A stretch of 23,238 bases of DNA from JAAXHE01 sp964551635. GTDB taxonomy: Bacteria > Latescibacterota > UBA2968 > GCA-2709665. Positions within the stretch are counted from its first letter, which is position 1. Every line of letters starts with the position of its first letter. This document shows positions 1 to 7,671 of the stretch, one piece after another. The notes beneath the pieces are model-generated. The model was not told the DNA's origin. It saw only the letters and a program-made list of their open reading frames with translations, and ran no database searches. The translations under genes were made by a program, and so were the position numbers. Location: NCBI GenBank assembly GCA_964551635.1, contig CAZKDZ010000110.1:1-23238 (forward strand), in the 5' to 3' direction.

Positions 1-245
1 TCGGCATCCCGGATGCTCCGGTCCCAGGCGGCCTGGCCGGTGGTGAAGTCGAAGTAGGGGCAGATCTGCACGATTTCGAGGTCGTGTTCGGCTGCGATTG
101 ACCTTACCCATGCCAGGTCCGCGTGGCAGAGGTACTGCTGCCAGAGTTCGATCCCGTCGTAACCCAGTTCAGCCAGGTAGGGGATGGCCTTTTCCTGATC
201 GGCCTGTTCGTTGCCGAATGCGTTTGTGCAGAATGCGGATTTCAT
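1..245 (-). CDS. Sugar phosphate isomerase/epimerase-like TIM barrel, N-terminal fragment
   Basis: An open frame starts with ATG at 245-243 and runs off the left edge, giving about 81 residues. It begins MKSAFCTNAFGNEQ and contains AELGYDGIELWQQY, followed by IVQICPYFDF. The first-strand motif, the 'GYDGIEL' second strand with its Glu, and the later hydrophobic strand match the xylose isomerase-like/AP endonuclease 2 TIM-barrel superfamily (PF01261). Members isomerise or epimerise sugars and sugar phosphates or act in inositol catabolism, usually in the cytoplasm with divalent metal. No signal peptide is visible. No strong Shine-Dalgarno precedes the ATG. The gene is divergent from the glycosyl-hydrolase-like gene at 788, fitting a sugar-catabolic neighbourhood. 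The exact reaction cannot be assigned because the C-terminal metal-binding residues lie outside the window. Confidence 0.8.
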   Translation of the reverse strand, partial: MKSAFCTNAFGNEQADQEKAIPYLAELGYDGIELWQQYLCHADLAWVRSIAAEHDLEIVQICPYFDFTTGQAAWDRSIRDA

Positions 246-270
246 AAGAGCGGGTTGAGTGGAACAATTG

Positions 271-554
271 CCACAAAAAGCACAAAAGGCACAAAATGTC
301 TAAGGCAGTGCAAAACAGCCGCAATCCGGTGACGAATTCTGCGGGGATTAGCCTTGATTCGTCGTTTTTCGGTGATGTAAAATCGTATATGTGCAGGCTG
401 ATAAAGGCGATTAAACTGTGGATTACCCTGTCTGCCTACGTTAGAAAGGCAGGATACACCAGATCACTGGACGTGAACGGAAATATCATCCTTATGAACG
501 ACCTCAATTCCCCGTTTCCCCCGGTCCCTTCTGTGTTTTTTGTGCTTTTTGTGG
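271..554. repeat. Inverted repeat pair, CCACAAAAAGCACAAAA
   Basis: The left arm 271-287 and the right arm 538-554 (read on the minus strand) are identical over 17 bases, about 250 bases apart. The left arm continues into further GCACAAAA-like units to 296. This resembles multi-copy intergenic words seen in several environmental bacterial genomes, but copy number cannot be judged from one window. Confidence 0.6.
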
Positions 555-633
555 TCGATTTGACTGTAGTCTTTATTCGAATTGAGGTTTGGCAGTTGGC
601 AAGTTCAATGCCGTCCAAGGCGGAAGCTGATGT

Positions 634-661
634 TTGACATGTGTGAACTCGAACGTAAAAT
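634..661 (+). promoter_or_regulatory. Sigma-70-like promoter for the gene at 788
   Basis: A perfect -35 TTGACA (634-639) is separated by 16 bases from TAAAAT (656-661), a 5/6 match to the -10 consensus. Transcription would start near 668 and leave a leader of about 120 bases before the ATG at 788. The SD AGGAGG at 778-783 sits just before that ATG. Confidence 0.55.
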
Positions 662-787
662 AGAGGGACGTGAGTTAATGTCAATCGCAAATTGGTACCT
701 GAATCATCCGTTGCCATTCTGTCGCACAGACAGGTTGCCTGAATGGAAAGATATTCTCGGAACATGACACTTCAATAGGAGGTATCG

Positions 788-2371
788 ATGTCCGGACCCT
801 TTGATTACGGAATCATCTACAACTGGGACGGGGCGCCGCACGGTTATTCCGAGGTGCCTCAGTCGATGGACGCGTTTCTCGAGAAGACCTACGCGCCGAT
901 CGAGGAGACGCAGGTGGGGGCGCTGTTCTGGTGCATCGGCGAGCACGCCGCCCGGTGGCCGGATTCCGCGCTCGAAATGCTGGGCGACGTCCACGGGCGA
1001 AAGTACGAGAACGTGTCGGCCTACACACACACCGAAAACATCCGCCTGATGCTCGAGCGGGGTGAGGACCCGCACGTCTCGCTGATCGAACACGGCTGCG
1101 CCCAGGGCATGGCCGTTTACGCATCCGTGCGCATGAACGACAACCACTTCGACGGGGCGCAGGTTGAAGACCTCCCGACCCTTCACCACAGCGAGTTGAC
1201 CCGGATGCGGCGGGAACACCCGGAGTGGGTGCTGGGCGACCGGACGTCGGAGTGGTTCGCCCTCTCGTGGAATATGGCTGTCCCCGAAGTCCGCGAGCAC
1301 CGGTATACCCATATCGAGGAGGTCGTCACGCGGTACGACTGGGACGGCGTGGAACTGGACTGGCAGCGGCATGCGTTCCACCTTCCCGAGGATGAGGCCT
1401 ACCGGCTGAGGTACGTGCTTACCGACCTCCAGCGCCGGGTCCGGCGGTTGACGGACGACGTCGCAAAACGGCGCGGCAGACCGTTCTATCTGGCGGCGCG
1501 CGTGGCCGGCTCGCAGGAGATGTGCCGCCGCATCGGCTACGATATCCCCGTGTGGATCGAAGAGGGACTGGTGGACATCCTGATTCTGGGAGGGGGCGCC
1601 GTAACCGATGCGTCTCTGGAGGTGGCCCCGTTCGTGGAGATGTGCCGGGACAGGGGGATCGCCGTCTACGCGGGATTCGACAGCGGACTGCCGGACCCGT
1701 TCGTGGGCCCCGAGACACCCGAAGTCAAAGATCGAATGCGCACCCGGGCGATTGCTTCACGCTACCATCGCGCCGGCGCCGACGGCATCTACGTGTTCAA
1801 CTGGCACGCCAACCGGGACATGAAGCGGGAATTGCTCTCGCAGATCGCCTCACCCGAAACACTCCGGCGCACCGACAAGATTTATGCGGCCACACACCGG
1901 TTTATCCAGAAGGAGGGACCCTGGCGCGGCGCCTATCGCATCGACCGGATCCTGGGCGAGGTGCCGGTTGCCCTCAAGGAGACGACAACGGACGAAATGC
2001 CCGCCATCACCCTGGACATCGCTGACGACGTTAAGGGAGACGGTCCGTCGCACCTGGAACTCCGCGTCCGCCTCGACCAGTGGGTGGTTGGCGATCGCGT
2101 TCGGGTATGCTGGGATGGCCGGGAACTGGAAGCACCCGAATTCCGTTACTGCGTTATGGACAACACCAATCCTCCTGGGGGCGCCTTCCAGCCTCCACCC
2201 GGCATCCGCCGAATTTCCGACGTGAGCAAGGCGGCGTGGCTTTGCTTTCCACTGCGCCCCTCCGATATCGCCCTGGGGAGGCATACCGTCAAGGTCGGGC
2301 TGGTCGAACGGAATCCGAAAATCGTCTGCGATCTCGTCCTGACCGACGTGGAAGTGGTCATTCGCTATTGA
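788..2371 (+). CDS. Glycosyl hydrolase-like TIM-barrel protein (paralog 1)
   Basis: This 527-residue protein starts at an ATG preceded by a strong AGGAGG. Residues 1 to about 390 look like a TIM barrel of the glycosyl-hydrolase-like (GHL10-type) group. Visible strands include YGIIYNWDG (7-15), VGALFWCIGE (43-52) and the acidic strand DGVELDW (186-192), followed by LVDILILGGG and GADGIYVFNWH. Residues from about 400 form a beta-rich C-terminal domain ending DLVLTDVEVVIRY. No signal peptide is visible, so a cytoplasmic role on imported sugars is inferred. The same architecture occurs in two further window genes (11627-13075 and 13138-14721), which are closer to each other than to this one. Substrate and catalytic activity are unknown. 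Glu189 or Asp191 are candidate active-site acids by position only. The HD-domain gene follows 56 bases downstream, probably co-transcribed. Confidence 0.75.
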   Translation: MSGPFDYGIIYNWDGAPHGYSEVPQSMDAFLEKTYAPIEETQVGALFWCIGEHAARWPDSALEMLGDVHGRKYENVSAYTHTENIRLMLERGEDPHVSLIEHGCAQGMAVYASVRMNDNHFDGAQVEDLPTLHHSELTRMRREHPEWVLGDRTSEWFALSWNMAVPEVREHRYTHIEEVVTRYDWDGVELDWQRHAFHLPEDEAYRLRYVLTDLQRRVRRLTDDVAKRRGRPFYLAARVAGSQEMCRRIGYDIPVWIEEGLVDILILGGGAVTDASLEVAPFVEMCRDRGIAVYAGFDSGLPDPFVGPETPEVKDRMRTRAIASRYHRAGADGIYVFNWHANRDMKRELLSQIASPETLRRTDKIYAATHRFIQKEGPWRGAYRIDRILGEVPVALKETTTDEMPAITLDIADDVKGDGPSHLELRVRLDQWVVGDRVRVCWDGRELEAPEFRYCVMDNTNPPGGAFQPPPGIRRISDVSKAAWLCFPLRPSDIALGRHTVKVGLVERNPKIVCDLVLTDVEVVIRY

Positions 2372-2427
2372 CGCCCCGTAAAACGGCAGCGTAAGGGCAT
2401 GGGAATTTCTGACCGGAGGGAGATACA

Positions 2428-3012
2428 ATGGCCGTTATTGATTCGATGCGCGAGAGGGTCCGCGCCGAGTTGCCGGAGGCCGGAGAAATCGTCGACGGCT
2501 CACTGCGGGAGAAGGTCATCGAGGCGTGGGCGACGGCGCTTGCCAACAGCAGCTTCGAGGCGATTGCCGACATCAGGCCATCCGGAAACCCGGATACGCC
2601 GCCCTTGAAGAAGGGGACGCAGACCGACCACATCCGCGGCGTGACCCGGCTGGCGATGCGGATGGCAGATGAACTCGTCTCGATGTTTCCGGGTCTGAAG
2701 GTGGACCGGGACATTCTCATTGCCGGCGCCCTTTGTCACGACGTCGGCAAGCCCTGGGAATTCGATCCGGAGAACCAGGCACGCTGGAAGCGGGCGCCGG
2801 GCGCTGCCGGATACCCTTCCATAAGGCATCCGGCCTACGGCGTTCACGTATGCCTGAGCGTGGGGCTTCCGGAAACCGTGGCGCATATTGCCGGCGGGCA
2901 CTCGGGCGAAGGAGAACTGGTGGTGCGGAGCCTGGAGAACACCATCGTCAATGCCGCGGACTACGCCTTCTGGCGGGTGCTGCGGGCCGGGGGGCTGCTT
3001 GAGGATGAGTGA
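2428..3012 (+). CDS. HD-domain metal-dependent phosphohydrolase family protein
   Basis: This 194-residue protein has SD GGAGGG at 2415-2420 before its ATG. It carries the HD signature: His68 in QTDHIRG, the His104-Asp105 pair in ALCHDVGKPWEF, further histidines in IRHPAYGVH (134, 140) and GGHSGEG (158), and a late Asp178 in IVNAADYAFW. The HD superfamily (PF01966) hydrolyses phosphate mono- or diesters, usually with divalent metals, and includes nucleotide and second-messenger enzymes. Nothing here identifies a substrate, and no GYP or RelA-type motifs are present. It follows paralog 1 closely in the same direction, so the two probably form an operon. It is the last clearly GC-rich gene before the AT-rich block. 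Confidence 0.8.
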   Translation: MAVIDSMRERVRAELPEAGEIVDGSLREKVIEAWATALANSSFEAIADIRPSGNPDTPPLKKGTQTDHIRGVTRLAMRMADELVSMFPGLKVDRDILIAGALCHDVGKPWEFDPENQARWKRAPGAAGYPSIRHPAYGVHVCLSVGLPETVAHIAGGHSGEGELVVRSLENTIVNAADYAFWRVLRAGGLLEDE

Positions 3013-3318
3013 GAAAAAAGCCGTTCTGGCTGTTTGTCTCCACACTGTAATCCATTTACCAGAGGGGCCTATATGCACAAAGACAGGGTCCTGAAATGGG
3101 GTTACTGCGTAGATAGTAATCGAGCGTGGTTTTATGGTTGGTGAAAAAGATACCATTTTAGCTTGACACAACAGTCTCCTTTGTCCTTATTTTCAACATA
3201 CTTCATCGAGGATAGCAGGAAAAATGAAATTCATTGTAAAGGGAAAGATCTGCAACATCACTATTATTCTTGTAAATGTTAATGAGGAATATTAATATTA
3301 GACAAGGTTAATTTTAGA
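3013..3318. other. AT-rich intergenic region at the left edge of the accessory block
   Basis: No gene is seen. Base composition drops sharply towards A/T after about 3100. TTGACA occurs at 3163-3168 with a weak TTATTT 18 bases downstream. A weaker pair, TTGTAA (3270-3275) and TAATAT (3293-3298) with 17-base spacing, lies just before the ATG at 3319. The latter overlaps a perfect 12-base palindrome, AATATTAATATT (3288-3299), which could be an operator. No direct repeat shared with the right edge of the block was recognised by eye. Confidence 0.4.
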
Positions 3319-3753
3319 ATGGCTGATATGTCAGATTCTATTTCGCCAGAAGATCGTAACGATGATCAATATGAAATATCCCAAACAAAGCATAAGTCAA
3401 TTTTTCGTAACGTTTCAACGGATTTAGAATTAGAAGATTTAGACTCACCTGGCGCTAAGAGATTACTTATATCAAACTATGAGCAGCTTCAATTAGAAAA
3501 AGAAACGCTCATTGGTTTTCAAGGTAAGTATCATCAGGCTGAATTAGAATTAGCGAATGTAAAGGCAAGGCTTCACAAAAGGAAGGTACATGAAATTATG
3601 TATGGAAGTATGTTGATAATTGGTTCGGCTCTTGTAGTGGTGGGTATTTCACCATTGCAAAATCTCGCAGGAACGGGATTGCAACTGGTATTTTCATCTC
3701 TTGGATTATTACTGGTCGGGGGTGCGATTTGGTCAAGGGTTTATGATAAATGA
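3319..3753 (+). CDS. Unknown coiled-coil protein with two C-terminal membrane segments
   Basis: I do not recognise this 144-residue protein. Residues 1-45 are acidic and probably disordered. Residues about 50-90 are charged and heptad-like (NYEQLQLEKETL, ELELANVKARLHKRK), suggesting a coiled coil. Two hydrophobic segments follow at about 94-110 and 118-138, joined by a short loop and ending SRVYDK. A cytosolic coiled coil anchored by a C-terminal hairpin is the likely topology. An AAGG at about 3306 is a weak SD; a start at the fourth residue's ATG (3328) is also possible. The gene is AT-rich compared with its flanks, a sign of transfer. It overlaps the next gene by four bases (ATGA), so the two are probably translated together. 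The nearby type I restriction operon suggests a defence role, but that is inference. Confidence 0.65.
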   Translation: MADMSDSISPEDRNDDQYEISQTKHKSIFRNVSTDLELEDLDSPGAKRLLISNYEQLQLEKETLIGFQGKYHQAELELANVKARLHKRKVHEIMYGSMLIIGSALVVVGISPLQNLAGTGLQLVFSSLGLLLVGGAIWSRVYDK

Positions 3754-4115
3754 GAATCGAAATTTCACATGTTGCTGATAGAGGCGATTTACAAAAAGAG
3801 CGACTTGTTATGAAAGTTGTCGCAGACACAGATATTGGTGAGTATGTTATTTTACAAACTAAGATAAGCAATAACGAAACCACAATTAAAACATACCATA
3901 GCTATTGGTTTCCGTATAAGCCTGTTAAAAAAGGGGATCTGGTTGTTTTATACACTCGTTCTGGAAAAAATGGAAATGAAACAGAGTTAAATGAAGAAAA
4001 GACTGTGCATTTTTTCTATTGGTTTCGAGAAAAACCAATATGGGACAAAGATGACCGAGGGTCAGTTATACTTCACGCCCCTTTATGGAATTTTGAAAAA
4101 TTGATAGAGGACTAA
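3750..4115 (+). CDS. Unknown small beta-rich protein, coupled to the upstream membrane protein
   Basis: This 121-residue protein is not recognised with certainty. Alternating hydrophobic stretches (RLVMKVVADTDIGEYVIL, SYWFPYKPVKKGDLVVLYT, TVHFFYWFREKPIWD, GSVILHAPLW) suggest a compact all-beta fold, loosely like lamin-tail (LTD) immunoglobulin-type domains. No signal peptide, membrane segment or catalytic motif is visible. Its ATG overlaps the preceding stop as ATGA, so translation is probably coupled, and a complex of the two proteins is plausible. It shares the low GC of its partner. A hairpin at 4177-4211 follows and may end the transcript. The fold statement is inference from pattern, not from a search. 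Confidence 0.65.
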   Translation: MRIEISHVADRGDLQKERLVMKVVADTDIGEYVILQTKISNNETTIKTYHSYWFPYKPVKKGDLVVLYTRSGKNGNETELNEEKTVHFFYWFREKPIWDKDDRGSVILHAPLWNFEKLIED

Positions 4116-4176
4116 AATTCAATAATAGGAGCCTTACGTAGCGGTTTGGCATCGTTTCAATCATTCTTTCCATCTC

Positions 4177-4211
4177 CAGCCTCCTTTACTGTAAGATCCA
4201 AAAGGAGGCTG
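4177..4211 (+). terminator. Hairpin terminator-like structure between convergent genes
   Basis: CAGCCTCCTTT (4177-4187) pairs perfectly with AAAGGAGGCTG (4201-4211) around a 13-base loop. The stem is followed by ATTTATTCA, a weak T-rich tail on the plus strand. It sits between the convergent gene pair ending at 4115 and hsdR ending at 4279, where a terminator is expected. The imperfect T-tract keeps confidence moderate. Confidence 0.5.
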
Positions 4212-4278
4212 ATTTATTCACCTATAAGTCGTTTTGTCCCTTTGCATATACTCCCCTCCCTTTTTAAATGAGTCAACT

Positions 4279-7200
4279 TCAGGCGACGTCCGCCAGCAGT
4301 TCGGCCTGAAGTGTCTCCAGTTTCTCAAAGATCCCCTCGATGACGTTTGCTTGTCCGGCGAACAAGGCCTCAGGACCGCTGGCGTGTACGCTACTGAACG
4401 GCGCCTCGTAGAGCGCGGATGGCTCCATGACACCCCGCGCAGTGAGTTGGTCGATCACCATCTCGATGAAACGGATCTGCGGCGTGGTCAGGCTTCGGTT
4501 GGAGAGGAACTCCGAGAAGGCCTCTTGAGCGGCCACGCGGTCCATCCCCACCATACTACGAACGAAATGCGCCAGTGAGGGGGCGTCGCTTCGAGCCAGT
4601 AGGCTTGTTAACAGTGTTCGGCCATCTTCCTCGCCGATCTCGACCAGTGTCTGCTCGAGCCCACGCAGGTCGTTAGCCGTGAGCGGCTGGTTGGTCCGAA
4701 GGCGGTGGATCACGATGTGTTGGAGATGGTTTTTCAGGTACTCCTGCACCTTCTTCTCGTACTCGACCCCGGTCATCTTTGGCATGTAGACGGCGGCACC
4801 CTCGCGCACGGCCGTGATCTCGTCTTGGAAGTCGGTGTAGACGATCCTGCGCGTCTTCTTGTCCAGAAAGGGCATCAGGTCTCGCAGGCGCAAGCGCAGT
4901 TCCTCAAGGTCGTTCAAGGCGATGCCTTCCCAAAACGCACTCTCCTGCACAGACGCCAGGTAGGCAAGCTGAACCGCTACCGCAGGAATCGTGCCCTTTT
5001 CTTCGAGCAGTATGGCGATGTCCACCACCCGCCGTCGGTGCTGCTCGAATGCGCCCGTGTCGCCCTCGGCAAGGGCAAGTTGCATCTTAAGCGCTGTGAT
5101 ATCGAACAGGCGCGACTCGATGTCGTCGGTCTCGATCTCGCTGGGCAGTCCGGCAACCTCTCTTTGCAGGATCTCGACGTCGGACGCGGTGAGCCGATCC
5201 CATGACTCCCGTTCCTGGAAACGTTCTACCGCTTCGAGGTGCATCCGCACGATGAAGTTCTCGCGGTGCATCGCCGCCACTTCCCCATTGAGTTCCTTGA
5301 TCAGGGTACCCGTGACCGTCTTGTCCGGGTCCAAGTCGGGTGTCGTCTGCACACGGGACAGCAGTTGGACCCGCGAACGGAAGAGGCGGGTGCCGAGTGG
5401 CACGACGCCGTTTCCCTCGATGCCCTCAGGACTCTCGCGGAAGAAGTCGAAATTGAAACAGAAATCAAAGACGCGGAAGTCGCGCTTGTCATCGTGCGGA
5501 CCGAACAGATCCCGACAGAGTCGCGTACCGCGGCCAATCATCTGCCAGAACTTGATCTTCGAGTAGACCGGCTTGAAGAAGACCAGGTTCGCCACCTCAG
5601 GAATGTCGATGCCGGTGTCGAGCATGTCCACCGAGATGGCGATGTGCGGCGCGGTGGCCTTCTGTGCGAAGTCGTCGAGCAGGCTCTGCGCATAGGTCAC
5701 ATAGTGGTCGATGACGCGCGCGAACGATCCCTTGTAATGCGGATAGTGGTGGTTGAATCGCTCCTCAATGAACTGCGCGTGCGTGTGGTTGCGAGCAAAG
5801 AGGATCGTCTTGGCCAGCCGGTCCCCGCCGTCGACCGCGTGGCCGTGCTCCATAAGATGTCGCAGCACCTTGTCGACCGTGTCGCCGTTGAAGAGCCAAC
5901 TGTTAATAGCGGCCGCGTTGACCCGATCCGGAAACCCACCGCCATCCTCGTCCTCACCCCAGTCGACGCCCTCCCACTGAGCCTGTTCTTCCTCGCTGAT
6001 CGAGTCGTAGTCGATGCCCTCACGAGGAAATTTCAGGTCCACCTGCTGCACTCGCGGCGGCACGAGGAAGCCGTCTGTGACAGCGGTCTCCAGTTCGTAG
6101 GCGTCGGTCGGAACGCCCGGTTCCAGGTCGAAGAGTGCGTACGTGTTCCTGTCTACCTGGTCCCGTGGTGTCGCGGTCAGACCGACCAGCAGCGAGTCGA
6201 AGTAGCGGAAGATCGCCCCGTACTTCTGGTACACCGAACGATGCGCTTCGTCAATGATCACGAGATCGAAATGTCCGACGCTGAAACGGGCCTCGCTTCC
6301 GGTCGTCGCGTTGATCAATCCCATCATCGTCGGATAGGTACAGACGTAGACTCGACCCGTCGCGTTCTTCTCACTGACGAGGTTAACCGGGCTCGACTCA
6401 GGCAGATGTTCCTTGAACGCGCCAACCGCCTGGTTCACTAGCGACACTCGGTCGGCCAGGAATAACACTCGCTTCACCCAGCCTGCCCTTTGCAGCAGGT
6501 CTACCAGCGCAATCGCCGTGCGTGTCTTTCCGCTGCCGGTGGCCATCACCAGGAGCGCCTTGCGCCGCGCTTGTGCAAACTGTTCCGCGATGCTGCCGAT
6601 GGCCCTCTTCTGGTAGTACCGCTCGACGATGTGATCCTTCACCTGAGCGACGTCCAGCGGAGCTCGTTGGGCTCTGCGATGGATCAGGGATGCCAACTCG
6701 TCTTTCTTGTAGAACCCGGCGACTCGACGCGGCGGGTAGACCTGATCATCCCATAGGTAGGTCTTGTAGCCGTTGGTGTAGAAGATGACCGGCCGCTGGT
6801 CGTGCATCGCCTCCAGGCAGTCGGCGTAGAGCTTCGCTTGCTGCTGTCCGACCTTCGCATTGACGATGGTCTTCTTCGCCTCCACTACCGCCAGCGGCTT
6901 GCCGTCGTCTCCCCATAGAACGTAGTCGACATAGCCTACGCCTTCCTCGTTAGGCATGCCGGTCACTTCGTATTCACGGTCTCGTTTCCGGTCCAGAGGC
7001 CAACCGGCGCGTTCCAAATCGAGATCGATGATGAGTTTCCGGGTCTTGTCCTCATTCCAGTCGTGGGTCTCGGGGACGCCCTCATTCTCCGTCTTGATGG
7101 CCGAAAGGCGTTCACGCATTGCTTCCAGTTCGCTCTCGATCTCCTTGCGGGCCTCGGCCTCTACGTCACGCTCGGCCTTTAGGGCTTCCAACTCCTGGAC

Positions 7201-7665
7201 GCTGGCCGGGGAGGTTGCCGGTTCCATTTTCGGGATGAGCGATTCGTCGAAGGTCTTGCGGTGCAGGTCTTCCGGGCCTTTGCGCAGGTAGGTGCGGCCC
7301 GCCCAGTAGAGAACGTGCGCCAACTCCCGCACGACGTTCAGTGCCCGCTCTGGCGTGGGCGTCTTGGTACCGTGCACCGCGACGTTGCCCGCCTTCCGGA
7401 TGTACTCCGCTTTCTGCCACACGACTTCCGGCACAATCGCACGGAAGGCCGGCTCGCTAATGTAACTATCCAGGTTCGTGACCTTCGGTGGGCTTAGAGT
7501 CTTTTCGATCTTGTAGACACGTTTGACTAAGCGCTCCAGTGCATGCCGCACATGGAAGCAGCAAGCCCGCGGGTCACCGTAGACGTGGTGCTCCGCGTAG
7601 CTCGCACTCTCCGCCGCATGCGGGAACTCGTGCTTCAGAAACGCGAAGTTGGACGAGATTTCCAT
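4279..7665 (-). CDS. hsdR: Type I restriction endonuclease subunit R (HsdR)
   Basis: This 1128-residue motor and nuclease subunit cleaves DNA after ATP-driven translocation, in complex with HsdM and HsdS. Residues 1 to about 130 resemble a DUF4145-type domain (RHALERLVKRVY). A coiled coil spans about 155-192. The PD-(D/E)xK-type nuclease shows Asp247 in GYVDYVLWG and Glu262-x-Lys264 in VVEAKK. Superfamily 2 helicase motifs are complete: ATGSGKT (375-381), DEAH (472-475), TATP (497-500) and QMIGRGTR (708-715). The long C-terminal region fits EcoEI-type R subunits. Length and motifs look intact. It begins 6 bases after the hsdS stop, in the order M-S-R, and has no obvious SD of its own, so translation may depend on hsdS. 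Confidence 0.95.
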   Translation of the reverse strand: MEISSNFAFLKHEFPHAAESASYAEHHVYGDPRACCFHVRHALERLVKRVYKIEKTLSPPKVTNLDSYISEPAFRAIVPEVVWQKAEYIRKAGNVAVHGTKTPTPERALNVVRELAHVLYWAGRTYLRKGPEDLHRKTFDESLIPKMEPATSPASVQELEALKAERDVEAEARKEIESELEAMRERLSAIKTENEGVPETHDWNEDKTRKLIIDLDLERAGWPLDRKRDREYEVTGMPNEEGVGYVDYVLWGDDGKPLAVVEAKKTIVNAKVGQQQAKLYADCLEAMHDQRPVIFYTNGYKTYLWDDQVYPPRRVAGFYKKDELASLIHRRAQRAPLDVAQVKDHIVERYYQKRAIGSIAEQFAQARRKALLVMATGSGKTRTAIALVDLLQRAGWVKRVLFLADRVSLVNQAVGAFKEHLPESSPVNLVSEKNATGRVYVCTYPTMMGLINATTGSEARFSVGHFDLVIIDEAHRSVYQKYGAIFRYFDSLLVGLTATPRDQVDRNTYALFDLEPGVPTDAYELETAVTDGFLVPPRVQQVDLKFPREGIDYDSISEEEQAQWEGVDWGEDEDGGGFPDRVNAAAINSWLFNGDTVDKVLRHLMEHGHAVDGGDRLAKTILFARNHTHAQFIEERFNHHYPHYKGSFARVIDHYVTYAQSLLDDFAQKATAPHIAISVDMLDTGIDIPEVANLVFFKPVYSKIKFWQMIGRGTRLCRDLFGPHDDKRDFRVFDFCFNFDFFRESPEGIEGNGVVPLGTRLFRSRVQLLSRVQTTPDLDPDKTVTGTLIKELNGEVAAMHRENFIVRMHLEAVERFQERESWDRLTASDVEILQREVAGLPSEIETDDIESRLFDITALKMQLALAEGDTGAFEQHRRRVVDIAILLEEKGTIPAVAVQLAYLASVQESAFWEGIALNDLEELRLRLRDLMPFLDKKTRRIVYTDFQDEITAVREGAAVYMPKMTGVEYEKKVQEYLKNHLQHIVIHRLRTNQPLTANDLRGLEQTLVEIGEEDGRTLLTSLLARSDAPSLAHFVRSMVGMDRVAAQEAFSEFLSNRSLTTPQIRFIEMVIDQLTARGVMEPSALYEAPFSSVHASGPEALFAGQANVIEGIFEKLETLQAELLADVA

Positions 7666-7671
7666 GGTGGC

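Larger units (their letters stand above)
246..787. other. Intergenic region with inverted CACAAAAAG repeat and promoter
   Basis: No convincing gene is seen in these 542 bases. A 17-base word, CCACAAAAAGCACAAAA (271-287), recurs inverted at 538-554, within A/T-rich tracts that iterate GCACAAAA units. A small hairpin CTGCCT/AGGCAG lies at 432-437 and 447-452. A promoter-like pair is at 634-661. Short open frames cross the repeats, but their translations are low-complexity (for example VFFVLFVV), so they are not called. Confidence 0.6.

Noticed and set aside
296..637. Plus-strand frame of about 113 residues upstream of paralog 1
   Set aside because: It crosses the CACAAAAAG repeat, giving low-complexity VFFVLFVV, and has no SD or family signal.
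4063..4173. Short minus-strand frame (about 36 codons) after an AAAGGAGG
   Set aside because: The SD-like sequence is one arm of the 4177-4211 hairpin, and the frame is antisense to the gene at 3750. Probably chance.
5239..6441. Open frame antisense to hsdR
   Set aside because: It lies entirely within hsdR, whose helicase motifs are intact, and has no recognisable domains.
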